64,000 nt of DNA from Picocystis sp. L7. Lineage: Eukaryota > Chlorophyta > Picocystophyceae > Picocystales > Picocystaceae. Each line of letters opens with the position of its first letter. The first letter of the stretch is position 1. The notes below the pieces were generated by a model. It worked only from the letters and a program-made list of their open reading frames with translations. It was not told the origin of the DNA and searched no databases. The translations under genes were made by a program, and so were the position numbers. Where the stretch lies: contig QXJR01000024.1 of assembly GCA_020975725.1 (NCBI GenBank), positions 302,535 to 366,534 on the forward strand. The letters are read 5' to 3'. Shown in pieces: positions 9,324 through 20,605 of the stretch.

Positions 9324-9771
9324 TCCCTGTCTCTCCTCTCTCTCAAACCCACACAATCGTACAGCCGGGACATCCAGGCGACTGGACGACGTGCAGGACG
9401 AACGTCGGTGGCAGCGCGTGTCCATGCGCACCAGGGACGGAGCCAAGGAAGGTCGAAATGCGACATCCGAAGCGTGGAAACAGATGCGAAGGGAATGGAA
9501 GGAGAAAAGTGGAGAGGAAAAGAGGACGGGAGCCGCGACGCCGCGACGTGGTCGAATCTTGCCTGGACGACACTGCGAGGAGGACGAGGGGCTGGCGAAG
9601 CAAACAAGGGTGCGTCACCAGTCTTCCTGACACGCAAAAGTATCAGGAAGAATGGTCACGTAGACTGGGGGGGACTCGCGCGAAACGTGTTGACGTGATG
9701 GAAGGATGGGAGGGGAGAGCCCATCCTGGGACTGCAGATGAAAAAAAAAACTGGCAGGTTACATGATGCAT
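9317..9771 (+). repeat. Left inverted end, inner portion
   Basis: Continuation of the left arm after the nested element. The first seven bases are the second copy of CTTTCTC. The match with the right arm ends at 9771, next to a run of ten A present in both arms. Confidence 0.85.
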
Positions 9772-9846
9772 AGGTTGGGCAATGGAGAAAACCGCAATAT
9801 GGTACACTCTAAAATGGGTGGTATGTCTATTGAAATTTGGGATCCA

Positions 9847-12597
9847 TCAGAGCTCCCTCAACCTTTGTTGCTTCTTGGCATTCCAATACAGAGCTTGAGC
9901 GCAAATCAAGGTAACATATCCAACTTGGGAGCTGAACATCATGCTGTTTTGCCGGCACCGAACAGAAGCATTGAATTGCTCACTTAGAGGACCATTGATG
10001 CTTTTGTTGTGTTTGGAATTGTAGTGCTCAGGAGCAGTCGTATGATTTCTGTGGTGCATTTGATCTTGATAGTAGCGAGTCCTCCCGAAAAAGGACGGCT
10101 CACGGAGGCTGGCTGCCAACTCAAGTTCCTTGCCATTGTCATACACAATTTCTTCAGGTGCATGCTGGAAGAAGGCATAGAGGTACTCCACAATCTCAAT
10201 TGTACTCTCCGCATTCTTCTCGTTGATGACATGGAACCCCACAACATTTTCACACCCTCCACAAAGGTAATAAACGAGACCAGGGGTGAAGCTGAAGCTT
10301 CTTGCATGCTCTTTCTCTGGTTCGACCGCACTATCTCTTCCATATTGTCTCGCTGATCTTACCCATCTTTTTCTTGGCCCCATGGCTCCTACCTTTGTCA
10401 TTAAGTGTAGGTTTGAAGTACCCTCAAAAGAGTCCAAGTATGTTGAATGAGACCTACCCTCTCCAGTCTCAACAAGACGCTCTTCAACTGTGCTTCGTTC
10501 TACCCGCAGAAGCAAATACTTTAAGAAGGGGTACAGTTGCTCTTCTTCTGTGAGCTTCATCAGAAATTGCATAGATATACCCAAGAATCTACTGCTTGAA
10601 AAAATTCTAGCAACCAATGGATCCGTGGCCTCGCACATGGACTCCATGGCACAAATTTTCTCCAATATCTTGCGGCAATCTAGAGGTATGAGCGAGTTTA
10701 ATGGGTAATGCGATCCAACGGCCATTCCTAACTCTCTGAGGTCCCTCACTAGGTGCCAAAGGTGAAATTTATCCTCCACAAGGCACCCATCCAAGAGCAA
10801 TATTTGTAGTTGCCAAGGACATTGAAGTCTCAACTCCAAAACATCTCGATGCTCAAGTCCACTAGTCGCAAGCTTCCACAGCAAATCTCTGGCCTTTTTG
10901 TGTAAGTAATTTTGCGTGAATGGCTTCACGAAGGTTGGGTTTCTGCAATTCAACCATGGTTGGTCAAATCTTGCAGCCCGCCTTTTCACGCCTAAAACCA
11001 ACCCATCAATGTGAATTCTTTTGCAATTCTTGTCGTCTTGGCAAACGCATTCAAATGGGCAATACTTGTCTATGTCAATGGATGCTATCAAACCTCGCAT
11101 AGCCTGGCGAAAGCTGTCTCTTGACGCCTTGATCAATAGCCTTGGGTTCAGGCCTGCAGAAGGAGATGAGTATTGACCTTGTCTCACGAGCGTTGTCAAC
11201 AAGCTTATGAACGAATGTTTTGTCTCCGAGAAGGAATTCCAGCAAAGCATTAGGTCACGCACCAAATATACGTACTGATGATAGCTGACACTCTCTCGTG
11301 CACTGCTCTTGGGAACGAAAAACAAGCCACAAGCCCTCGGGTCGCAAGCACATGTAGGACAAACCCGAGCTCCTTGTAGTTGCACAATCCCGTATTGGCT
11401 CACAATTAGAAAATCATTTTTCGGCTCAAAGGATGAGGTTTGGCACCTTGAACAAACGGTTGAGTCCATAACCTCTCCAAAGCAATTGTCCATATTCAAT
11501 GCCAGGGTCTCGCGGTGCTCGCGAATGCTTTCAGCCATAACCCTACTTACTGCTTCTGTTATTTCGTGCATACCAATCGCGACCTCCGTTTGTGTTGAAT
11601 AGAAAAAATTTCCAAGTTGTCTCCTTTTGAAAATCATCTCCAGCTTTGCAAATTGTTCAACTTCATTTGCTCGTGTATCCATCGCAGGATCGTTTGGTTC
11701 ATATGCGCCGTTATCTAGGAGGATGTCTGTGCAACAACGGCTAGCACATTTTGCATGCACACATGTGCTTGTGTGCCTCTTGCAAGTCAAGCAGATCTCT
11801 TGTCCACGTGTCCCATATTGCCTTGTTAGTCCCCAAGCATGTGCGTTCTCTTTCAACCCACAACAAACTGCCTTGAATGCAAGTCCATTCTCCTCTAGCT
11901 CAAACTCGAAAGCAATGCCAGCCATCGTTCTCCATTGCTCTAGATGTGCTTCGTCGATGGTAGACTTGCCCAAAGGTCTAGATGTCATGTCATGCACAAT
12001 ATCTTCTACTTCATCTATTCCTAATCCATCACTAAGCATTGTCATCGCACGTTTGAATGGAATCTCTACGTGAAGAATGCGAGGGAATACGCGCATCAAG
12101 CTCTGGGCACAAGAGCACAATTTCCCGATACCACGGGTCGCCATGTCCATGTGTGCCCAATCGCTTCCCTGACAACCATCAACACTGCAATGGCTCATCA
12201 ACATACCATCTACTTTCTTCAAGCTACACACTCCCATTGGCGACACTGTACGATTGCCCATCAAACCCACCACGACAAACACCACCTCATCCATGCCTCT
12301 ATATATTGTCGCCACACCATTTGTGGAGAGATACGATTGAAAAAAAAGTTGTGGATGCGACCATGCAGTCAAGTCATCCTCCAATTGCACATCAAGAAGC
12401 TCAATACCCACATGTTCATCTCGACTATCACTCTCGTGATCAACCACCAATTGTGTTGGAGTGGATCCTTCGGGCACATCCAAGTCCTTTTTTTCACCTT
12501 GAAGTGCCGGACTCGCATTCTTGGGTCTTTTACTTATATTGACTCTAGCAACATATCTCTTCCTTTGTGACTTCTTGAATCCAAGGTGCTTTGGCAT
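9847..12597 (-). CDS. KDZ-like transposase with cysteine clusters
   Basis: Probable cut-and-paste transposase of the outer element, about 916 residues from ATG 12597 (MPKHLGFKKS). The frame stays open to ATG 12705, whose hydrophobic extension looks less natural. The middle carries several cysteine clusters (CLTCKRHTSTCVHAKC, CSRC, CPTC, CPFECVCQDDKNC) like the CxC modules associated with KDZ transposases. The C-terminal part has the order expected for the RNase H-like core of this group: FTPGLVYYLCGGC, then an acidic VYDNGKE, then RYYQDQMHHRNH, then SEQFNASV. The stop is only 76 bases from the inner end of the left arm, so the gene reads towards that arm. No break is seen. Family assignment rests on recalled motif order, not on a search. 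Confidence 0.7.
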   Translation of the reverse strand: MPKHLGFKKSQRKRYVARVNISKRPKNASPALQGEKKDLDVPEGSTPTQLVVDHESDSRDEHVGIELLDVQLEDDLTAWSHPQLFFQSYLSTNGVATIYRGMDEVVFVVVGLMGNRTVSPMGVCSLKKVDGMLMSHCSVDGCQGSDWAHMDMATRGIGKLCSCAQSLMRVFPRILHVEIPFKRAMTMLSDGLGIDEVEDIVHDMTSRPLGKSTIDEAHLEQWRTMAGIAFEFELEENGLAFKAVCCGLKENAHAWGLTRQYGTRGQEICLTCKRHTSTCVHAKCASRCCTDILLDNGAYEPNDPAMDTRANEVEQFAKLEMIFKRRQLGNFFYSTQTEVAIGMHEITEAVSRVMAESIREHRETLALNMDNCFGEVMDSTVCSRCQTSSFEPKNDFLIVSQYGIVQLQGARVCPTCACDPRACGLFFVPKSSARESVSYHQYVYLVRDLMLCWNSFSETKHSFISLLTTLVRQGQYSSPSAGLNPRLLIKASRDSFRQAMRGLIASIDIDKYCPFECVCQDDKNCKRIHIDGLVLGVKRRAARFDQPWLNCRNPTFVKPFTQNYLHKKARDLLWKLATSGLEHRDVLELRLQCPWQLQILLLDGCLVEDKFHLWHLVRDLRELGMAVGSHYPLNSLIPLDCRKILEKICAMESMCEATDPLVARIFSSSRFLGISMQFLMKLTEEEQLYPFLKYLLLRVERSTVEERLVETGEGRSHSTYLDSFEGTSNLHLMTKVGAMGPRKRWVRSARQYGRDSAVEPEKEHARSFSFTPGLVYYLCGGCENVVGFHVINEKNAESTIEIVEYLYAFFQHAPEEIVYDNGKELELAASLREPSFFGRTRYYQDQMHHRNHTTAPEHYNSKHNKSINGPLSEQFNASVRCRQNSMMFSSQVGYVTLICAQALYWNAKKQQRLREL

Positions 12598-13403
12598 GGT
12601 TGAAGGGTAGGAAGCAAACGTCTCAACCCAAGCAATAACCCCGTTGAAGTAACCTCCTACAACAAAAGAGCAGCCAAGAATTAGTACAACACCACGCTCC
12701 TTCATTGTCAGATCTACCACGCCATCCCCGTCGAATTCTTTTCCGAATACTTTTCAATATTCATGCAACGGACTGGGCAATGTTGACCCCTTCAAGGAAG
12801 GTTACTTCCTCAAGCGCTCATCAACAACCTATGGCGTGCGGCACTCATTTGTCCCGTTCTCTCGTGCAAACTAAGGACACTGTTTGAAACTCCTCGCACT
12901 CACCGTCGTCTGTTCGTCTCAGCGCGGTATTGTGTCCGCCGTCCGCCGCCCGCCGCCCGCCGTCCGCAACCGTTGTTGTGGGACCGGAGCCGGGGTCCCG
13001 AGAGGAAACCAACGCTTTGCTACAGGGGCGGTATCGTCCGTTCGTCGTTCCGAAAGGAGCGGGATCGCCTCGCGTCCACGTCGCGGAAACGTCGACGCAC
13101 GGTGATCTTAGGCGTCGCGATCGAATGGCCTTAGTACAGTAGATCCCGTGGTGTTGTGAACGACGTGACGATGGCGTTTAGGCGCGTCTTCTGATGCGTC
13201 GACATGCTTCTGCACCGACGCATCGGAATCAAAACGACGCGTCGGTGCAGCAGCACGCAATCGTGCACGGAACGAGACGGTCAAGCTCAGGCGAGGTTAT
13301 GTAATGCCACGTAAGAACATTACACAACGTGGTTGGTTGCATACGCCTACGCCCACGGAATGCGTCGACGTCGGGCCGCAGGTACACCGACTCGGACGTG
13401 TCA
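12598..13403. other. Transposon interior without supported gene
   Basis: Region upstream of the transposase, probably its promoter. It contains a 12-pair hairpin, CTGCACCGACGC at 13210-13221 with GCGTCGGTGCAG at 13239-13250, with a 17-base loop. A short stretch of repeated CCGCC/CCGTC units lies near 12940-12965. Confidence 0.5.
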
Positions 13404-14187
13404 CTACCGGATGGCGATCGGTGAATGGATGGATCATGTAGGGTGGTAAGGTCCCAACTCACCACAATACATCCATACGTTCGTCTTTTGAACCAGTCTA
13501 CCGGATTTGGTAATCAAGTGCCTCCGGCAATGGTTCTCCCACGAGAAAACGAGGCTTTGCCTGGAATTGGCATTGCGATTTGAAATAAGTTCTTCTTGTT
13601 CCGCGTAGGTATGGTTTTCAACGATAGGCTTCATAGTTTCCATTCCTATTTCTACCGATTCCGCGGAAGAAAAGAGTGCTCGATAGCTTTCTTAGCCACC
13701 TCCGCATCTTTGCAAACATTTCAATCCCATGCACCTAAATTCACGTTGATTGGCGGTGACCATGGACGATGGAAATAGGCAAGCATCTTTTCGGCAATGT
13801 CCTTGGCAGTAGCATCAAGACGCAGAAGACATTGACGACGGGAATTCTCACGCTTCTCCGTGCTAATTCGGTCATCCTCGAAGGGAGTAAGGTATGACCG
13901 GGAATCCATCACAGTACGTCATCGAACTTCTCCGCAACTAAGTGAAGCGGAAGTTGAATCATCGAAAAACCTTCGGTCCCAAAAAAAACAAACTTGTGGG
14001 TCCACTTCGTGTGGACCCGCCCAATCAACAGAGAGGATTACGGGGAACGTGCAAGCCATTGTGCATGTCCAAGTCCAATGTCCATACTTTTTGCGTCGTC
14101 AAGAACGCCATCTTCTTCTTCCGCACACTGTCTTCTTCAAGGGAACTAAACGCCAACATGTAAGGGAAAGGATGATGTTGGTGTATG
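13404..14187 (+). repeat. Left arm of a 784-bp inverted repeat
   Basis: Matches the reverse complement of 14479-15262; arms are equal in length and the small reading frames they contain translate identically. The match stops at the same base on both sides, with no flanking duplication. It carries fragments of a possible gene (frames of 63 and 69 residues on the minus strand) that I do not recognise. Confidence 0.85.
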
Positions 14188-14478
14188 GTTGTAGAATAGG
14201 CGTGCTAAGTACCGACAATGTGACACCACATTTATGTGAATATTTGCAGTATACGCGAGGGGAACGAAACCATAAAGGGGTTTGCAACCATAGAGGAGGT
14301 AACTCCTACATATGCAAAGATTTTAGAGCCATACCCTTAAAAACCATACGAGTAAACCGAAATCAATACTGGTCTTCACTAAGCTTACACGAGAGCGTTC
14401 ACTTGTAAAAGCTTGGTCTCTTTGTAGTGAAGGGGCTCAAGCACGGAGGAATACCATTGGAAACCCGTGGAGTGTAAA
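14188..14478. other. Spacer of the inverted repeat
   Basis: 291 bases of unique AT-rich sequence that would form the loop of a hairpin transcript. No gene seen. Confidence 0.7.
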
Positions 14479-15262
14479 CATACACCAACATCATCCTTTC
14501 CCTTACATGTTGGCGTTTAGTTCCCTTGAAGAAGACAGTGTGCGGAAGAAGAAGATGGCGTTCTTGACGACGCAAAAAGTATGGACATTGGACTTGGACA
14601 TGCACAATGGCTTGCACGTTCCCCGTAATCCTCTCTGTTGATTGGGCGGGTCCACACGAAGTGGACCCACAAGTTTGTTTTTTTTGGGACCGAAGGTTTT
14701 TCGATGATTCAACTTCCGCTTCACTTAGTTGCGGAGAAGTTCGATGACGTACTGTGATGGATTCCCGGTCATACCTTACTCCCTTCGAGGATGACCGAAT
14801 TAGCACGGAGAAGCGTGAGAATTCCCGTCGTCAATGTCTTCTGCGTCTTGATGCTACTGCCAAGGACATTGCCGAAAAGATGCTTGCCTATTTCCATCGT
14901 CCATGGTCACCGCCAATCAACGTGAATTTAGGTGCATGGGATTGAAATGTTTGCAAAGATGCGGAGGTGGCTAAGAAAGCTATCGAGCACTCTTTTCTTC
15001 CGCGGAATCGGTAGAAATAGGAATGGAAACTATGAAGCCTATCGTTGAAAACCATACCTACGCGGAACAAGAAGAACTTATTTCAAATCGCAATGCCAAT
15101 TCCAGGCAAAGCCTCGTTTTCTCGTGGGAGAACCATTGCCGGAGGCACTTGATTACCAAATCCGGTAGACTGGTTCAAAAGACGAACGTATGGATGTATT
15201 GTGGTGAGTTGGGACCTTACCACCCTACATGATCCATCCATTCACCGATCGCCATCCGGTAG
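14479..15262 (-). repeat. Right arm of a 784-bp inverted repeat
   Basis: Partner of 13404-14187. Its plus-strand frames at 14754-14945 and 15023-15232 repeat those of the left arm residue for residue, so the duplication is recent or kept identical by gene conversion. Confidence 0.85.
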
Positions 15263-18161
15263 ATGAGTTGTAAAATCTCCCATGGCACCTCATCATCGCA
15301 TCCACCAAGTGTTGCCACTACGTTGCCTATTGTTGAGCAAGCTTGCCACTGATGGGCTCGTTTAGATGAATAGCACGTTGCTATCAACAATCTTAAGCAA
15401 TGTTATAGGATGTTAATTCACTAGACTTAATGTGTTGGGTGAGTAGCAAAAGCTTTTTGAAAACCATGTTTCACAAGGTTGCGGAGCGTCGAGGTAGCTT
15501 CCTCTTTCTTCGTACCTCACTACTTTCATTCATTTATCTCTGGTATTATTCGCCATATCTGGCTTCTGGTTGGGGCGTAACCTTGCCGAACGTGCCTCCC
15601 TAACCCTCATGTACCTTCTCTGAAGTGTGTGTGGTTGTTGTCATACACAATTGCTCATGAGATGTGTTGGTCCATGCTAGTACTACCATTTTTAAATGCG
15701 ATGCAAGGTCCACTTGGCTATCACGCGTACTTATGAAGCGATCATGTGCTCGATTTGGAACGAGTACAAAGATGTGCACGTAAATCTCTAGTAGTCCTTG
15801 ACGTGGCAACAGACTCGAAGGGTATAACAAGCCACATTGCTTTAGCATTGACAATGAATGGCTTTTCAGGTGATCTCTCGGCTTTGAAGACATGCAACGG
15901 TAGAAAGGTAGGAGCGCTTATTGATGGGCAAGAATTTAAGTAGTCTTTCAACGGACATGCAAGTACATGCACACATTCCGCATGGGGCCACCGTAGGTAC
16001 GGCCTACTATATGAGTCATTGGCCCGATACAAATGTAGGAACTATTGTGTTGCATATTAGTTTCATTCGTTCAATGATATTTGGCCGAGTATCACTTGAT
16101 GAATTTAAACTCAGGCATTTTTCTATATCCATTGCCTTTTGTCTAGACGGCAAGCCAATGATAAAGCGATTCTCTATCACCTATCCCAAGCTCAAATCTT
16201 TGAGCAATCCTAGCGGTCACTCGCTATCCGAGTTTACATTGGATTAGGGAACCAACTACATGATTGCGTCTCTTCATCGAAGCCTTCGTGGTTGCCGAAG
16301 AAGTAATCAAATTGGTCGAAACTCCCACTGCAATCTTGTGCCTTTTACTTCCCGGGAGACAAATTGTGGATGCTTGGTGGGGGCCAACAACGCGTCGAAT
16401 AGTAACCAAAGTGTGCAAGGGCTTCCTACGAAAAAAAGAATGAAGCATGGCACCTCAAATGTGCATAGGAATGATTGTAACGCGCATCCTAGTCGGAAAG
16501 AAGGGTCCATGCCATAGATAAGGATATTGTTATATGTACGGCTAACACGATGGCCAAAAGGCTATGCTTCCATACATCAGCGGGTGCATGGAATAGAGTT
16601 CAAGTGCGACGCATAGTACAAAAAATTTCGGAATGAATTTGGACAACGATGAAATGAGTATTGCATGAAGAACACATACAAATAAAAATGCAATTGACTC
16701 CTTGGCCTACGTGGACAAGCGCATGCAGGCTCACCAAAAAGTGCCGGGCATCCTTCTCCAACTTTTTCCAGCGGGCAATGGAGGGATGCATGTGCACGTA
16801 TCCGTAGTTTGCGAGGACGTTCGAATCCTCGTAGAACGCCATTCATCGACTGGCGTTCCACGTGTCACGTTTTACCTGTTTGATCGAGAGAGCTTAACTT
16901 GAAACTCGGTTCCCCGTCCGTGATGCGACGTTGTTGTCCGCATCAACGGTGGGGTCCGTCGGTGTTCCCCTTCTTGCTGGTGAGGTAGATGAACGTTGTC
17001 CCTTTGTATCTCTCAAACCGCGGTTTGGATTGACACGTACAACCTGTCATTCAGTAGAACTTACAGTGTAATATCGTACTATGTTACTTGTACGCTTCAA
17101 AACGCTTTTGGTGAGATTTTACATGCCATAAGCAACTGTCACTTCAAAGAAGGTACCTCATACCGTTCGATAGACACGCTTTGCCAAGTAGCTCCCCAAC
17201 CACGAAATCTACCACAGCGATCAAGACGTTCAAAGAAAGAACGGAAGTTGAAAATATGGCGTGAAACAAAAAGTACAGCAAGATGCGTTGTTCATTCCGA
17301 ACACGCAATTTGCCAATTGGCGTCTCAAGCACGCAAGGAAAAGCATGGTTTGTGAACGTCACGTCCCCCACCGAGGCCGAACAAAGCATGGGTCACGAGG
17401 CTACTGGTGAGGAAAGACCGTCCCAGTGAAAGAGCGTTCAAGACGATGGAGACTCATGCCAAACTCACGGGCAAGACATGACTTAGTGGCACTGGAGCAC
17501 TTGGGACTCCTCCGCCCACAAAACTGCCACAAGGGTCCCCCGACCCTTGTGGGTCCTTAGCCTTGAGTCGGACAGGATGAGACTCGTTTGGTGTCATTCG
17601 ACCCATATACCTTGCCCGATCGAGTGAATCATAAACTTGGTACGAATAGAAGAAAATGTGATAGTGGCACATCAAGGGTCGATGCTTGCCACAGTTGCTT
17701 ATACACATTGGGACTACCAAACCCCAGTGCAGCTTCGACTCACGGCCAATAGTCAAGCATAAAGCTCGTGGCTTAGTGCATGGTACAAAATTAGCTCCAA
17801 GGTACGAATCTTTTAGAGAAAGTCATTCTTCATGAGACGTAGGAGGTTGCCATCGATTGGCTCCACATCGTTGCAAGCAATTTCATCCACTCTGATAGAG
17901 TGGTAGAAAAAGGGATCGAATCTATAAGTCGAGGACTTCAAAAGCCATTTCTTTTTGTGTCTTTTGAATAGCCTTTATTGGCATTCTATTGTGCAATGTA
18001 AGCTTGGAGATTGTTGTAGAAATCGCGCGAAATGCATGTGTAAACTGTGTTGAAGGATTGGGATTGAATGTGGACCGCGTCGAAGGGTCAATAGGATATC
18101 AACATGCTCTTGCTTCAATGCACCACTACATGTGTAAGGAGATCGTGAAAATCCATCCTCG
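15263..18161. other. Transposon interior, no supported gene
   Basis: AT-rich 2.9 kb with only short open frames on both strands, none recognisable. A 75-codon frame at 17989-18216 reads up to a GTAAGA at 18169 and might be an upstream exon of the ORF that follows. Otherwise it looks like decayed or non-coding transposon sequence. Confidence 0.5.
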
Positions 18162-19082
18162 ATGGATGGTAAGACGAGGGAGAGGTGTTGGTCACCGCAA
18201 GGGGTCTTCCAACTAAAAAGTATGCATAGAAAGGGCCAGACTTCCTTCTATTGCCCATCTATCTTCTCCGTGATTAGACGAAACAGATCTCGATTGGCCC
18301 CCTACGAGGTAAAAGGCTTCTTCGGTTTCGTGGTGCGGTCATCGGACTTCGACGGCATTGCAAGCAACTCCAGCGTTCGAAAAGCATCAGCGCTTTACTT
18401 GAGAACAGTGCAGACGAGAAGGAGTATGGAAGGCTACGTTGAGCCGGTGCACAACACATCGTTGGGCCTCCCATTGAGGGCCACCACCTTCTCTCACTTG
18501 GTCAATGCTTTGAAGTATCTTGAAAAGGCAAAGAAGAAAGAAGAAAGGTTACATTATGTTTTGTTGCTTTGCAAGGACAATCATTCTTCTACAGTACACT
18601 CTGAAAGCCTAGAGCATTTGCCGATCTTAGGGTATTGGATGAGAGAAGCACCGGACATGATCCGCACACACCTCGCCATGCAAGTCGAGATCGATGCTAG
18701 GCGGTCTCGAAATGGCACACAGAGGACCCTCAGCTTACAGCAGAATTGTGTTGCTATTAGATATGTGCAAAAAGCAATTGTATCGAACATTCCGAGAAAA
18801 TCAAAGGCACTGCCCCTTGAGCACGGCGGGACTCGTCCAACCTTACTCTCCGCACGCCAACGGGATTTGTTGAGCAAGGAAGCACCATGGTGGCCATATG
18901 AAAAAGTTGGGTGGTACTCCTTCACCAAGCCAAATGCAAATATGCAAAGGGAGGCTGCTGAGGTCTTGAGGCTGTGCATGGCCAACATGAACGAGGCACA
19001 CTACCAATTCGCTCTTGCACTTTCCGTGGGAGAAGGAAATGACCATGTGTCACTTTTTATGCAAGAGCATTGGAGGAAGTAA
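18162..19082 (+). CDS. Transposon-borne ORF of unknown function
   Basis: 306 codons from ATG 18162 to a stop 71 bases before the right arm, mirroring the placement of the transposase at the other end. The protein is basic in its N-terminal third and has no motif I recognise. Near the C-terminus lies WWPYEKVGWYSFTK, followed by helical-looking sequence. A splice donor-like GTAAGA at 18169 overlaps the proposed start, and the upstream frame (17989) could be joined to this one by splicing, so the true N-terminus is uncertain. By position it may be an accessory protein of the outer element. I do not assign a function. Confidence 0.5.
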   Translation: MDGKTRERCWSPQGVFQLKSMHRKGQTSFYCPSIFSVIRRNRSRLAPYEVKGFFGFVVRSSDFDGIASNSSVRKASALYLRTVQTRRSMEGYVEPVHNTSLGLPLRATTFSHLVNALKYLEKAKKKEERLHYVLLLCKDNHSSTVHSESLEHLPILGYWMREAPDMIRTHLAMQVEIDARRSRNGTQRTLSLQQNCVAIRYVQKAIVSNIPRKSKALPLEHGGTRPTLLSARQRDLLSKEAPWWPYEKVGWYSFTKPNANMQREAAEVLRLCMANMNEAHYQFALALSVGEGNDHVSLFMQEHWRK

Positions 19083-19153
19083 CATACCTCCTGGTAACAC
19101 ATGGTCATATCCTCCTCAAGCTTTGTCACCGGCAGTGTAGATTTAAGTGGAAG

Positions 19154-19749
19154 ATGCATCATGTAACCTGCCAGTTTTTTTTTTCATCTGCAGTCCCAGG
19201 ATGGGCTCTCCCCTCCCATCCTTCCATCACGTCAACACGTTTCGCGCGAGTCCCCCCTAGTCTACGTGACCATTCTTCCTGATACTTTTGCGTGTCAGGA
19301 AGACTGGTGACGCACCCTTGTTTGCTTCGCCAGCCCCTCGTCCTCCTCGCAGTGTCGTCCAGGCAAGATTCGACCACGTCGCGGCGTCGCGGCTCCCGTC
19401 CTCTTTTCCTCTCCACTTTTCTCCTTCCATTCCCTTCGCATCTGTTTCCACGCTTCGGATGTCGCGTTTCGACCTTCCTTGGCTCCGTCCCTGGTGCGCA
19501 TGGACACGCGCTGCCACCGACGTTCGTCCTGCACGTCGTCCAGTCGCCTGGATGTCCCGGCTGTACGATTGTGTGGGTTTGAGAGAGAGGAGAGACAGGG
19601 AGAGAAAGAGGGGGCCCATTTGCCCATCCGAAACGGGACCGGGGAGCAACGGGATCGATGTCCCATTTACCCCTATCTGGGGAATGGTTCGCCCTACGAT
19701 CCCTCAGGCCAAGATGCTTCCAAACAGCACGAAAAAATGGACCAAGCCT
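19154..19749 (-). repeat. Right inverted end, uninterrupted
   Basis: The intact 596-base arm. It gives the pre-insertion sequence of the left arm and so defines the nested insertion exactly. Confidence 0.87.
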
Positions 19750-20605
19750 TACTCGGGAGGGGGAGTCAGGTAGGAATCCCCACCTGGGACTCCTCCCTGG
19801 GGATGGAGGAACACCATGGTATGAAACACACGAGGAAGGACATCCATCCATCCAACCCATCCAGCGAAGGATGGCGGTTTCCAAAGGATGGTGCTGGATT
19901 TCCAGGCCGCGGGAAAGGACGATCGACAGTGCCACGAGGGAAGGAACGCTGCGCGGTCCCGAGGGGAGAGCCGGAGCTTGGGGCGCGATCTCGGAGGAAG
20001 GAGTCAAGCACAGGAAAATTGCCAAGAGAAACGGCGGATGCCAGTTTCCAAAAGGCACGGACGAAACAGGTCTCTTCTTCACAACGCCATCAACGAGGCG
20101 GATGTCGCGACGAACGGTCGCCGGAGGTCGGCATCCAACAGAAACAGTGCTTCAAATTGTATGACCAAGCACCTGTGGATGCTTCAGAGGCACATGCACT
20201 TTCAACGTGCCCCGAGCGTGGTCTTGCATGGGGCTTTGTAATCGTCTTCGCATACACTGCGCTTCCGAGGCGATCGAAAAGTTTCTGGCATGCTCTTCCT
20301 CCAATCCCAAACGATGTGACGTGCGATGCGCTGCAGGTACCACCAGCAAGGACGACCGTGCTGAGAAATTTCACGACCAGTCCATGCTTTGGCAACTGCA
20401 GGACTGGTTTCTCCATGCTGATATTCTACAATCAGAATGCCTACAGCTTGTACTGAAACGACGCGGAAATAGCATGCAGGCCTCGAAAACGCTATCATCA
20501 CATCGCGGGCAAGGCGCTACTGCTACAGTAGACGGTTGGATGTCCAACAAAGATGCTCAAATCGATTGCATTTTCCAACAGGGTGTGGTGACGCAACGAA
20601 GTCGC
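19750..20605. other. Intergenic region right of the transposon
   Basis: No supported gene. It contains short imperfect repeats of CTGGGACTCCTCCCTGGGG type near 19785-19805. It is the 3' flank of the Rieske-like gene. Confidence 0.5.

Larger units (their letters stand above)
6539..19749. mobile_element. KDZ-like DNA transposon with 596-bp inverted ends, carrying a nested element
   Basis: The two ends match as inverted repeats starting AGGCTTGGTCC. The left arm is 6539-6686 plus 9324-9771 (148 + 448 = 596 bases), split by a younger insertion. The right arm is 19154-19749 (596 bases). I counted only about three or four differences between the arms, so the element is recent. Inside are a KDZ-like transposase gene on the minus strand just within the left arm, an ORF of unknown function on the plus strand just within the right arm, and a 1.86-kb inverted duplication. 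The interior is more AT-rich than the host flanks. I could not find a flanking target duplication. A real element is certain; its exact family is inferred from the transposase. Confidence 0.82.

Noticed and set aside
16810-16845. B-box-like GTTCGAATCC with a small stem
   Set aside because: The loop has eight bases and no acceptor stem is found; not a tRNA.
6539-19749. Polinton or other virus-derived element
   Set aside because: No capsid, packaging ATPase, protein-primed polymerase, reverse transcriptase or envelope-like gene; the two enzymes present are plain DNA-transposon types.
6530-19760. Target-site duplication around the outer transposon
   Set aside because: Flanks GGGCAACT and TACTCGGG do not match at any trim of the ends.
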